DNA of 59,920 nucleotides, from assembly GCA_028698615.1 (NCBI GenBank), contig JAQVWF010000009.1:8693-68612 (forward strand), in the 5' to 3' direction. Under the pieces are notes generated by a model. It worked only from the letters and a program-made list of their open reading frames with translations. It searched no databases and was not told where the DNA came from. Position 1 is the first letter of the stretch, and the number at the start of each line of letters is the position of its first letter. Shown here one piece after another: positions 34,611 to 43,316 of the stretch. The stretch comes from Syntrophorhabdaceae bacterium (lineage in GTDB: Bacteria; Desulfobacterota; Syntrophorhabdia; Syntrophorhabdales; Syntrophorhabdaceae). The translations under genes were made by a program, and so were the position numbers.

Positions 34611-35575
34611 ACATGTTTGAAAACAAAAGGATACTCATAGCAGGAGGCACGGGATTCGTAGGAGTGAACCTCATAAACAGGTTCCTCTCCCTGGGGGCCC
34701 GCGTGAGGGCCACACTGCACCGGAAACCTCCCGTCATCAGGGACGAGAGGATAGAATACCTTCAGTGTGATCTGCTCGACGCAAATGACTGCGGCAAGGC
34801 CGCAGAAGGTATGGACTATGTGGTCATGTGCGCTGCAAACACATCCGGGGCGGCGGTAATTGCGTCAACACCCCTCGTTCACGTAACCCCCAATATCATA
34901 ATGAATGCCCGCATACTCGAAGCGTCTTATGCGGCGGGAGTTCACAAGTTCGTCTTCCTGAGCAGCAATGCGGCATATCCCCCGTCGGGAGACCGGTATG
35001 TGAAGGAAGAAGAGATGTTCGACGGTGATCCTTATGAGACCTACTTCGGCGTGGGGTGGATGAAGAGATACACGGAGATACTCTGTCGGCTGTATGCTGA
35101 AAAACTGAAAAAACCCATGAAAACCATCGTGATCAGGCCCTCCAATATCTACGGGCCTTATGACGATTTCGATCCTGCGACATCCCATGTCATGGCCGCC
35201 ACCCTGCGCAAGGTCGTGGAAAGGCACGACCCGATACAGGTATGGGGATCCGGAGAGGATGTACGGGACCTCATTTACATCGACGATTTCGTGGATGCCG
35301 TGGTGTCCGCCATGGAGAAGGTCGAAACCTTCGCCCCCGTTAATATCGGTCTCGGAAAGGGATACACCGTGAAGGAAATACTCGGCATTGCCCTGGAAGT
35401 GGATAACTATTCCAACGCAAAGATCGAGTACGACGCCACCGGGCCCTCCATGATACCTATCAGGCTGATCGATGTTTCCATGGCGGACAAATTGCTGGGA
35501 TTCAAGGCAAAGACCGGTGTGAAGGACGGGATCGCAAAGACCATCGACTGGTACAGGAAGACGGTGAACCTTTGA
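34607..35575 (+). CDS. NAD-dependent epimerase/dehydratase-like SDR, copy 3 (no catalytic Tyr)
   Basis: 322 residues. RILIAGGTGFVGVNL, Ser in FLSSNAAYPPSG, IRPSNIYGPYDDFDPATSHV, and VWGSGEDVRDLIYIDDFVDA. At the YxxxK position it reads VGWMK; the nearest Tyr is three residues too early. This copy is more like GDP-fucose synthase in its first half (CAANTSGAAVIASTP, THxxPNIIMN-type). Directly after the epimerase gene, so dehydratase-epimerase-reductase order resembles GDP-6-deoxyheptose routes. Confidence 0.87.
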   Translation: MNMFENKRILIAGGTGFVGVNLINRFLSLGARVRATLHRKPPVIRDERIEYLQCDLLDANDCGKAAEGMDYVVMCAANTSGAAVIASTPLVHVTPNIIMNARILEASYAAGVHKFVFLSSNAAYPPSGDRYVKEEEMFDGDPYETYFGVGWMKRYTEILCRLYAEKLKKPMKTIVIRPSNIYGPYDDFDPATSHVMAATLRKVVERHDPIQVWGSGEDVRDLIYIDDFVDAVVSAMEKVETFAPVNIGLGKGYTVKEILGIALEVDNYSNAKIEYDATGPSMIPIRLIDVSMADKLLGFKAKTGVKDGIAKTIDWYRKTVNL

Positions 35576-36426
35576 CGGTAACGGGAAATGGAAAGAATAC
35601 GACGGGCAGGCCTGCAAACATATCGTTGCTGGAGGAAAAGGCACGGTGGGTCTGGCGGGAGACCTTGAAGATCCACAAAACCGCGCAGGGGACAAGGCTC
35701 GCGTCATCGCTCTCATGCATCGAGATCTTCGTCGCCCTCTATTACGGCGGAATCATCGCCTACGACGAAAAGGATATCCACTGGAACCACAGGGACAGGC
35801 TCATTGTGAGCAAATCCCACGGGGCTGTATCCCTTTATCCTATCCTTGCCGACCTGGGGTATTTTCCGATGGAAGAGCTCGATAGGGTCTGCAAACAGGG
35901 CGGGCTTCTCAATGATATACCCGACAGCACAATCCCCGGTTTCGAAACGGTAAATGGCTCGCTTGGACACGGTCTTGGAGTAGCCTGCGGCATCTCCACC
36001 GCATTGAAAATGAGAAATCAGGCGGAAAAGGTTTTTGTCCTGTCCGGTGACGGAGAGCTGTACGAAGGCTCCGTCTGGGAGGCTGTCATGTTCGCCGCGC
36101 ACAACGGTTTGGGCAATCTCGTGCTCATCATCGACAACAACAAGATGTCCATGCTCGGTTACTGCAAGGACATACTGGACCTGGAGCCCCTTGACGGGAA
36201 GCTCAGGGCCTTCGGATGGAAGACAAAGGTCGTGGACGGCCACGACATGGGCCAGTTGCACAGGGCACTGCGGACCTTCAAGAAGGATGGAGCGGACCGT
36301 CCGAAGGCGCTGATCGCCAACACGGTGAAGGGCAGAGGGATCGCAAGGCTCGAAGCTGATCCCCTCTGTCATATAAAGGCGGTCAAAGGGGACGAGATCG
36401 ACACATTGCTCGGGGAGATAAGATGA
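35572..36426 (+). CDS. Transketolase, N-terminal (TPP-binding) subunit, copy B
   Basis: 284 residues. LASSLSCIEIFVALYYGG, IVSKSHGAVSLYPILADLGY and the TPP motif SGDGELYEGSVWEAVMFAAH...IDNNK. It diverges from copy A at the substrate-side start (QGTRLASS instead of KGHIGGA), losing the His of GHxG, and has SKSHGA for SKGHSG. So substrate or function may differ. TTG start overlapping the previous stop (TTGA). Confidence 0.9.
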   Translation: MTVTGNGKNTTGRPANISLLEEKARWVWRETLKIHKTAQGTRLASSLSCIEIFVALYYGGIIAYDEKDIHWNHRDRLIVSKSHGAVSLYPILADLGYFPMEELDRVCKQGGLLNDIPDSTIPGFETVNGSLGHGLGVACGISTALKMRNQAEKVFVLSGDGELYEGSVWEAVMFAAHNGLGNLVLIIDNNKMSMLGYCKDILDLEPLDGKLRAFGWKTKVVDGHDMGQLHRALRTFKKDGADRPKALIANTVKGRGIARLEADPLCHIKAVKGDEIDTLLGEIR

Positions 36427-37403
36427 CACGGCCCGAACCGATGGTCATGCGGGATTTTTTGATCGAGGAACTCTACAAACGGATGTTCGATAACAAGGAC
36501 ATTCTCTTCCTGTCCGCCGATTTTGGTTCCCCCGTCCTTGACAAGTTGAGGAGTACCTTCAGAGACAGGTTCATTAACGTGGGTATCGCGGAACAGAACC
36601 TCGTCAATATCTCGACGGGGTTGGCGCTGGAGGGGTTTGTCGTTTATGCTTACGGGATCGCCCCATTCATCTCCATGAGAGCCTATGAGCAGATACGGAT
36701 CAACCTTAGCCTGCTGTCCCACACCCGGGATGTCAATGTCAATCTCATAGGTGTCGGTGCAGGCCTGAGCTATGATTTCACCGGCCCAACCCATCATTGT
36801 CTCGAAGACCTGTCCATCATGCGGACACTGCCCAATCTCGTGCTCTTTTCCCCCGCCGATACGGTCACTATCGGAAAGTTCGTGGATCACTCGATCACCG
36901 TGAAAAAACCCAAATACATCAGGCTCGACGGAAAGCTCCTGCCGGATATTTATTCGAACAGTGATGATGTTGCCATGGATAAAGGTTTTCACGAGGTCTT
37001 AAGGGGATCCGGGGCATGCTTCGTTTCCACGGGTTATATGACCCACAAATCGTTGAGAATAGCAGAAAAACTGAAAAGCATGGGCATAGAGGCCGGCGTT
37101 GTCGATGTGTTTCTCCTGAAACCCTTCGACGAGCACCTCCTGTGCGAGACCTTGAAAAGATATGCAGCCATCTTCACCATGGAGGAGGCCTTCGCAACGG
37201 GGGGTGGATTGGGAAGTCTGGTGCTGGATGTGATCGCCAGGAACGGACTTTCCATGTCTGTGCATAAACTCGGGCTTGAAGATAAGTACAGTTTCGAGAT
37301 CGGAGACCGCGAATTCCTTCACAGCGAGCATGGGTTGAACGATGGGAGGATTATTAGCCTCATAAGGAACGACGCACTTCACAGAGGGGTTTTACGCATA
37401 TGA
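36423..37403 (+). CDS. Transketolase, C-terminal subunit, copy B
   Basis: 326 residues. GIAEQNLVNISTGLALEG with the TPP-activating Glu, YGIAPFISMRAYEQIRINL, GAGLSYDFTGPTHHCLEDLS, and a C-terminal domain from about 200 (CFVSTGYMTHKSLRIAEKL). Partner of the gene before it, with ATGA overlaps at both ends. The pair shares the overall plan of copy A but is clearly diverged, so it is an old duplication or separately acquired. Confidence 0.9.
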   Translation: MTRPEPMVMRDFLIEELYKRMFDNKDILFLSADFGSPVLDKLRSTFRDRFINVGIAEQNLVNISTGLALEGFVVYAYGIAPFISMRAYEQIRINLSLLSHTRDVNVNLIGVGAGLSYDFTGPTHHCLEDLSIMRTLPNLVLFSPADTVTIGKFVDHSITVKKPKYIRLDGKLLPDIYSNSDDVAMDKGFHEVLRGSGACFVSTGYMTHKSLRIAEKLKSMGIEAGVVDVFLLKPFDEHLLCETLKRYAAIFTMEEAFATGGGLGSLVLDVIARNGLSMSVHKLGLEDKYSFEIGDREFLHSEHGLNDGRIISLIRNDALHRGVLRI

Positions 37404-38395
37404 TAATCACCAGAACACCTTTTCGTATCTCGTTTTTTGGCGGAGGCACCGACTTCCCCGCCTGGTATGAAAACAATGGCGGAGGCGCCGTCTTATCGAC
37501 AACTATCAATAAATACTGCTACATTAGTTGCCGATGCTTGCCTCCCTTCTTCGACTACAAATACAGACTCAACTACTCCAAGCAGGAGCAGGCGCGCGGC
37601 GTCAATGACATAATCCATCCTTCGATCCGGGAGACCTTGAGATTCATGGACGTGAACTTCGGTCTTTCCATCAGTCATGACGGCGACCTACCGGCAATGT
37701 CGGGGCTCGCCTCCAGTTCGGCTTTCACGGTTGGCCTTCTACACGCCCTCTATGCTCTGAAGGGAAAGATTGTATCGAAGAAACGGCTCGCCCTAGAAGC
37801 GATCCACATTGAGCAGGACATGATCAAAGAAAAGGTGGGCTCGCAGGACCAGGTAGCCGCGTCATTCGGAGGCTTGAACAAGATCGAGTTCAGGAGCCAG
37901 CACAATATTGAAGTCGTGCCTGTTACCATTTCCCGAGATGCATTTCAACACCTGCAGGACCATTTTCTCCTCTTCTTTACGGGCGTCACGCGCTCCGCTT
38001 CCAATATAGAGGAGGAGAAAATGGATCGCCTTGAAGACAAGAGGACCGACTACAAGACGCTCATGAGCATGGTCAACGACGCCTTCGAGGTCTTGAGTGG
38101 CGAGAAGGATATGGTGGAATTCGGCAAACTCCTTCATGAAACCTGGAAACTCAAGAAGAGCCTTTCGCCCAAGGTGTCGAATCCCTACATCGACACCATA
38201 TACGATACGGCGAAGAAGAATGGAGCTGTAGGCGGCAAGATTCTCGGCGCCGGCGGCGGCGGATTCATGCTCTTCTTCGTAAAACCAGAAAAAAGAAAAA
38301 AGGTAAAGGAGGCGCTTCATTTTCTCCTCCACGTGCCATTTCGTTTCGATACACTGGGCAGCCAGATAGTCTATTACGCGGAAGAAGGACTCTGA
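37400..38395 (+). CDS. hddA: D-glycero-D-manno-heptose 7-phosphate 1-kinase (GHMP family)
   Basis: 331 residues. Phosphorylates D,D-heptose-7-phosphate at C1 to the bisphosphate, the substrate of GmhB. RTPFRISFFGGGTDFPAWY at the start, the ATP loop MSGLASSSAFTVGLLHAL and the C-terminal GAGGGGFMLFF are the three GHMP motifs. GGGTDFP and EKVGSQDQVAASFGG are typical for HddA and GDP-fucose-type kinases. ATGA overlap with the transketolase gene; six bases to hddC. Confidence 0.9.
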   Translation: MIITRTPFRISFFGGGTDFPAWYENNGGGAVLSTTINKYCYISCRCLPPFFDYKYRLNYSKQEQARGVNDIIHPSIRETLRFMDVNFGLSISHDGDLPAMSGLASSSAFTVGLLHALYALKGKIVSKKRLALEAIHIEQDMIKEKVGSQDQVAASFGGLNKIEFRSQHNIEVVPVTISRDAFQHLQDHFLLFFTGVTRSASNIEEEKMDRLEDKRTDYKTLMSMVNDAFEVLSGEKDMVEFGKLLHETWKLKKSLSPKVSNPYIDTIYDTAKKNGAVGGKILGAGGGGFMLFFVKPEKRKKVKEALHFLLHVPFRFDTLGSQIVYYAEEGL

Positions 38396-38400
38396 AACGT

Positions 38401-39168
38401 ATGAAAACCATTATACTCGCGGGCGGGATGGGAACCAGGCTGAAAAACGTCTTGAACAACGTTCCCAAACCGATGGCACCTGTGCGCGGAAAACCATTTC
38501 TGGAATATGTGATACTCGCGTTGGCCGCGCAAGGGTTCAGGGAGATCATGCTCTCCATCGGTTACCGGAAGGATGTCATTCGATCTCACTTTGGCAACGG
38601 TTCGAAATGGGGTGTGGGAATTGTCTATTCCGAGGAAGATACCCCTCTCGGCACCGGAGGGTCCGTTCGCGAGGCACTCAGGACAGCCGATGAACCCCAC
38701 AGCCTGATTCTGAACGGCGATACCTTTAATCAGGTGGATTTTAGAGAAATGGAAAAGCATCATCTATCACATAAGCGCCTGGCAACGATTGGCCTGATAG
38801 CCTCGGATGATACAGACCGTTACGGTTTCGTGAAGATAAATGCGGCCTCTGATATCCTGGAGTTCTGTGAGAAAAGCGACCGTCATTCCGGTTATATCAA
38901 CAGGGGGGCCTACATCATGGACAGAACCGTTCTCGATCACATGCCGGCCTCCGGTAGTTTTTCCCTTGAAAATGACCTCTTTCCCGAACTGGTCCCTCAT
39001 GGCATGAGCGGTTTCATTTCCCGGGGCTTCTTCGTGGATATCGGGATACCGTCGACATACCGTCATATTAATGACCACCATTATCTGCTCGAGGCAGACA
39101 AACCGGACAGTCACAATCGATGCCGGGAAAACGAGCAGCGCAATAAGGGGCAAAAATGGATAAAGTGA
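38401..39168 (+). CDS. hddC: D-glycero-D-manno-heptose 1-phosphate guanylyltransferase-like nucleotidyltransferase
   Basis: 255 residues. LAGGMGTRLKNVLNNVPKPM is the nucleotide-binding signature, FLEYVI and LNGDTFNQVDF the metal site (GDT/F), and GAYIMDR and FFVDIGIPSTY the C-terminal family marks. Expected to make GDP-heptose from GTP and heptose-1-phosphate. The gene next to hddA and the co-located gmhB support that substrate. The last 20 residues are Lys/Asn/Gln-rich and overlap the next gene by 13 bases. Confidence 0.88.
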   Translation: MKTIILAGGMGTRLKNVLNNVPKPMAPVRGKPFLEYVILALAAQGFREIMLSIGYRKDVIRSHFGNGSKWGVGIVYSEEDTPLGTGGSVREALRTADEPHSLILNGDTFNQVDFREMEKHHLSHKRLATIGLIASDDTDRYGFVKINAASDILEFCEKSDRHSGYINRGAYIMDRTVLDHMPASGSFSLENDLFPELVPHGMSGFISRGFFVDIGIPSTYRHINDHHYLLEADKPDSHNRCRENEQRNKGQKWIK

Positions 39169-42100
39169 CAATCAACCTTGTGTATGCTCACCTACGGCCC
39201 GACTTCATCTCGTCAGTAAGTCGGGGCAATGTCTGCGTGATCAACACAAGAAAACCCGTCATCGGCTGCGCAGTATATGTCTACATGGATGCTTTCAGTT
39301 TCTATGGCCGACAACCAGGACTGAATGTCCTTTTCATCACCGAACCCACCATCGTCCTCCCCGGACAATACAATGATGTCATCTGGAAACAGTTTGATCG
39401 CGTTGTCACCCTGTGCGATGAGTTAGTGGAGAAATACGGTTTCACAAAAGGCTACTCTCCCCACCAGGGCTTTCACCCGTGGTTCGGAGACAGCAAAGAC
39501 TTCATCATAACCGAAGATCTGGATGAGCGCGTCAGGAAATACCCCCTGCACGAACGCAAACCGGGAATATGTATGGTCAGCGGTAACAAACATTCATTGG
39601 TTCCTGGCGAACTATACTCGAAGAGATTGGAGGCGGCTGTCTGGTTCCACTTCAACTCCGATACTCCATTCGATGTGTACGGCATGGTCCCCTTCTTTCT
39701 TCCGAATTATAAGGGAGCGATTGAAAACAACCGAAAACTGGACCTCCTTTCGAGCTACAAGTACTCTCTCTCCTTCGAGAATACGGCTGATCCCGTATTT
39801 GCCCGCGGCTGGGTTGACAAGCTCATTGATTCTCTGGAAGCGCGGACACTGCCGATCTACCTGGGCTGCCCCAATATCGATGAGTATATTCCAAGGACAT
39901 GCTTTATTGATTTCCGTGACTTCAAGGACTACGAGGAACTCAGCAAGTATCTTCGTACCATGCCCGAAAGCGAGTATATCAGGTACATTGACAGTATCGA
40001 CACCTGGATACATTCCGGAGGTCTTCGGCCATACTCGTGGTATCCCCTCTATGATAATCTCGTAAAGTACTATTGCGAACAGACCGGGGTCGATAGCGCC
40101 TCCCTGTTCGGTAACGACACTGAGTGGCAGGCCGCATCCATGACACGGGCGGTTGATTTTGTGGATTCACCCTCATTGTGGACGTATGAGGAATTGGCAA
40201 CCACTCCTTCGCCCCTGTTAAATTACCAGGACAACAGTGCAGACAAAGGATCCGCAAACGACAAGGAGTCCATCAGGCAGGCCATAACTCTGGTAAGGGA
40301 AGGAGCGTATGACAGGGCGGCAAAGGCAATGGCATGGCTGCATTTCTATCCCAACGCCGATCTGCTGTGCTTCTATGCCCAGGTACTGCACATGCTCGGA
40401 TATTATGATACGGAAAAAGTGTACCTCACGCTTGCGCTACAGTTGGATCCTCATCATATTCCTGCGCGCAGGCAGCTGCTTTCAGCCTCCTTCGGAAAAG
40501 AGGACCTGGACAAGGCGGTACTGCGCTTCGAATCCATGATGGCTAGAGAAATAAGCGGAGCCAAAACGATCCCCGGTCTGACGTCAGTGATCATCCCCGT
40601 ATCCGTCTCCAGCCTGGATGGTGCGAGGCGATGCCTGGAGTCGATCCGTGCGCAGGTCAAGGAACCGCATGAAGTGATCATCGTCAAGCCTGGCGCACTG
40701 AAAACACCTCCCTGGCTGCACCGGCATGTCTCCGACGATCCGCAGTGCAGGACCATAGATGTCGGGGAGAGTGCCAATTATGCCGTTGCCTGCAATGACG
40801 CGATACAGGAATCTACAGGTCAATACGTGCTGGTCCTTGACGCGAACACCCTCATGCTCAAAGGGACGCTCACGAGGATGCTGGACTGCCTGAACAGGTC
40901 TCCCGACCACGGAATGATCGTCCCCGTTTCCAATCGCGCCGTCGGCATACAACAGCTGTCTGCACCCGACAACCTGTCATTAAAAGATTTCGAAGAATAT
41001 GCGGCAAATTATTCGGAACGGAACGCCAACCACTGCGTGACAACATTCGACGCGGACTACGCATGTATACTCACAAAAAGATCCTCATTTGATGAGATCG
41101 GGTACTTCAACGAGGATATGGAAACCCCCTATTCCGTTATCAATGATCTCCGCATGAGGATACTCGTCGAGGGACAGCGGTGCGTGATCGCAGCCGACAG
41201 CTGCATCTATGTCAATCAGCACGGTCCGCGGGAGAAGCGCGTTGACCGGGCATTCCGTGCGCTGTGGGGTAGATTGGATCCGAACTCCGAAAAGGCAAGA
41301 AAGCTTTCGCCCTTCATCGCGATGAGAAATGCCCGTGATCGCTACAGCAAGGGACTCCTCAACGAGGCTGTACAGGCCATAATGAACGGCATCAGACGAA
41401 CGCCCGACAATGGAAACCTCTATTACTGCCTTGCAGAGATCCTGCTGGACGCCAAATCATACCAGGAGGCGGCGGCGGCAATGGATTCATTGCCCGAGAA
41501 CGAAAAAGACTCTCCACGGGCCCTCGAGATCCTTGCGCGCTGCGATTATCACCTGGACCACATTGAAGACGCCCGGGATCATGCCGACCGCGCCCTTTCC
41601 CTGTGCGGTGATTCAGCAAAGGCCTTCAATCTCAAAGGGTTGCTGGCAATGCGGTCAGGCGACCAGAAAGAAAGCAAGTTGTTCTTCAAAAAAGCAATAG
41701 CCGCCGATCCCTCTTTCGCGGATCCATACATGAATCTGGGAGTGATGAAATGGCACGACGGCAGGGCGGAAGAAGGCTTCGAGCTTATCGAGAAGGCCTT
41801 TGTCCTGGAACCGGAACGAAGCGATTTTGCCGCAACCTACGATTCCGCCGTGGGTTCCCTTGACAGACTGCAACGGGCGGAGCAGGCGGTCCGTGAAGCC
41901 CACAGCTTCTTTCCTCACAATAAACAGCTTGCATTCCTCCTTGTGGCTATCCTCCTGAAACAGAAAAAGGACAAGGATGCCATGGAGGAAATTGAAAAGG
42001 CGCTTACCACCTTCGGCATCGATGACGGTATCCTCAACGCTGCCCTGGACGTGAGAAAGAAGGTGGGGCCTTTGCGCATAGCCGGAGACGAGCAGAAGAA

Positions 42101-43316
42101 CACGCTTTCGGTCTGCATGATCACAAAGAACGAAGAGAAGTATATCGCCCGCTGCCTCGCCAGCCTCACACCCGTTGCCGATGAGATAATCGTCGTCGAC
42201 ACAGGCTCCACGGACAGGACAAAACAGATTGCCCAGGTATTCGGGGCACAGGTCTACGACCATCCATGGAACGACGATTTTGCCGAGGCCAGAAATGCCT
42301 CGCTGGAACGGGCGACAGGCCGATGGGTCCTTGTTCATGACGGCGATGAAGTCATTTCCCCGCGAGACCATCAGAGACTGAGACACACCATCTCCCGGAA
42401 GGTCAGGAAACGAGTCGCCTATACCATGGCAACGCGCAATTACACGAATAACGCCAATCTGGAAGGTTGGATAGAGAACATCGGGGAATACCCTGACGAG
42501 GAAGAGGGCACAGGCTGGGTGTCTACCGGAAAGGTAAGACTCTTCACCAACCACAAGAGCATTCGTTTCCAGAACAGTGTCCACGAGCTTCTCGAATTCT
42601 CGCTCGCGAGGCTGAACGTACACCCCGAGCATTACGAGGTTCCCGTCCACCATTACGGCAAGCTCGACGCGGAACGCCTGTCCATGCGGGCAGAAATGTA
42701 TTACCATATGGGCAAAAAGAAACTTGAAACAATGCAGGATTCGCGGGCCCTCAGGGAATTGGCCGTGCAGGCCGCGGAACTCAGGAAATATGAAGAAGCG
42801 ATCGGCCTCTGGCAACTGTACATTAAGTTCAAACCCGATGAATGCTCCATCTATGTCAACCTGGCCACCTGTTATCTCGAACTCGGCATGTTTGACAAGG
42901 CGTTGGAAATGGCAAAACGGTCCATGGATCTGGACCCGGCTTCAAAGGATGCCATGCTGGGATATGGAGCCGCTTCTTTGTGCAACGGCAATGTGACGGA
43001 GGCCGTATCGGTCCTCGAGAGGCTTCGTGATGCCCAACCGGGATACTACCCTGCCATAGGGGTCCTAGCGGCGGCGTATTGCGTGGGAAATGACCCCCTA
43101 AAGGGTGAGACACTCCTCAAGGACATGTGGTCGAAACGTGTCCACTATGGAAAGGCCCTTCATTCCCTGGCGCAGAAACTCATATCAGCCGGGGGAATAC
43201 TCTATGCGCAAAGGCTCCTGACGCGTATGGTAGCCACCGGGCATACGGAACCGGATTCCCGACAGCTCCTCGACGAACTGACGGATACGAGAAAGTTCGG
43301 AAAAGCCTCACCATGA
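39156..43316 (+). CDS. Giant multi-domain glycosyltransferase: GT10-TPR-GT2-TPR-GT2-TPR
   Basis: 1386 residues, cytoplasmic (no signal peptide). About 1-310 is GT10 (alpha-1,3-fucosyltransferase)-like: YKYSLSFENT...GWVDKLIDSLEARTLPIYLG, then FIDFRDFKDYEELSKYLR. About 370-460: TPR-like helices. About 473-700: GT2-type domain (TSVIIPVSVSSLDGARRCLE) with LVLDANTL where a DxD is usual, so possibly inactive. About 725-960: TPR array. About 980-1190: second GT2 domain (LSVCMITKNEEKYIARCLAS, VVDTGSTD, VHDGDEVI) with an intact DxD. The rest is TPR. TPR-fused transferases often glycosylate proteins, and flagellin is 3 kb away, so flagellin is a plausible acceptor (inference). Confidence 0.9.
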   Translation: MDKVTINLVYAHLRPDFISSVSRGNVCVINTRKPVIGCAVYVYMDAFSFYGRQPGLNVLFITEPTIVLPGQYNDVIWKQFDRVVTLCDELVEKYGFTKGYSPHQGFHPWFGDSKDFIITEDLDERVRKYPLHERKPGICMVSGNKHSLVPGELYSKRLEAAVWFHFNSDTPFDVYGMVPFFLPNYKGAIENNRKLDLLSSYKYSLSFENTADPVFARGWVDKLIDSLEARTLPIYLGCPNIDEYIPRTCFIDFRDFKDYEELSKYLRTMPESEYIRYIDSIDTWIHSGGLRPYSWYPLYDNLVKYYCEQTGVDSASLFGNDTEWQAASMTRAVDFVDSPSLWTYEELATTPSPLLNYQDNSADKGSANDKESIRQAITLVREGAYDRAAKAMAWLHFYPNADLLCFYAQVLHMLGYYDTEKVYLTLALQLDPHHIPARRQLLSASFGKEDLDKAVLRFESMMAREISGAKTIPGLTSVIIPVSVSSLDGARRCLESIRAQVKEPHEVIIVKPGALKTPPWLHRHVSDDPQCRTIDVGESANYAVACNDAIQESTGQYVLVLDANTLMLKGTLTRMLDCLNRSPDHGMIVPVSNRAVGIQQLSAPDNLSLKDFEEYAANYSERNANHCVTTFDADYACILTKRSSFDEIGYFNEDMETPYSVINDLRMRILVEGQRCVIAADSCIYVNQHGPREKRVDRAFRALWGRLDPNSEKARKLSPFIAMRNARDRYSKGLLNEAVQAIMNGIRRTPDNGNLYYCLAEILLDAKSYQEAAAAMDSLPENEKDSPRALEILARCDYHLDHIEDARDHADRALSLCGDSAKAFNLKGLLAMRSGDQKESKLFFKKAIAADPSFADPYMNLGVMKWHDGRAEEGFELIEKAFVLEPERSDFAATYDSAVGSLDRLQRAEQAVREAHSFFPHNKQLAFLLVAILLKQKKDKDAMEEIEKALTTFGIDDGILNAALDVRKKVGPLRIAGDEQKNTLSVCMITKNEEKYIARCLASLTPVADEIIVVDTGSTDRTKQIAQVFGAQVYDHPWNDDFAEARNASLERATGRWVLVHDGDEVISPRDHQRLRHTISRKVRKRVAYTMATRNYTNNANLEGWIENIGEYPDEEEGTGWVSTGKVRLFTNHKSIRFQNSVHELLEFSLARLNVHPEHYEVPVHHYGKLDAERLSMRAEMYYHMGKKKLETMQDSRALRELAVQAAELRKYEEAIGLWQLYIKFKPDECSIYVNLATCYLELGMFDKALEMAKRSMDLDPASKDAMLGYGAASLCNGNVTEAVSVLERLRDAQPGYYPAIGVLAAAYCVGNDPLKGETLLKDMWSKRVHYGKALHSLAQKLISAGGILYAQRLLTRMVATGHTEPDSRQLLDELTDTRKFGKASP

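Noticed and set aside
41655-42815. 386-codon antisense frame in the giant glycosyltransferase gene
   Set aside because: Shadow frame; translated protein has no domain pattern while the plus strand has clear TPR and GT2 motifs.
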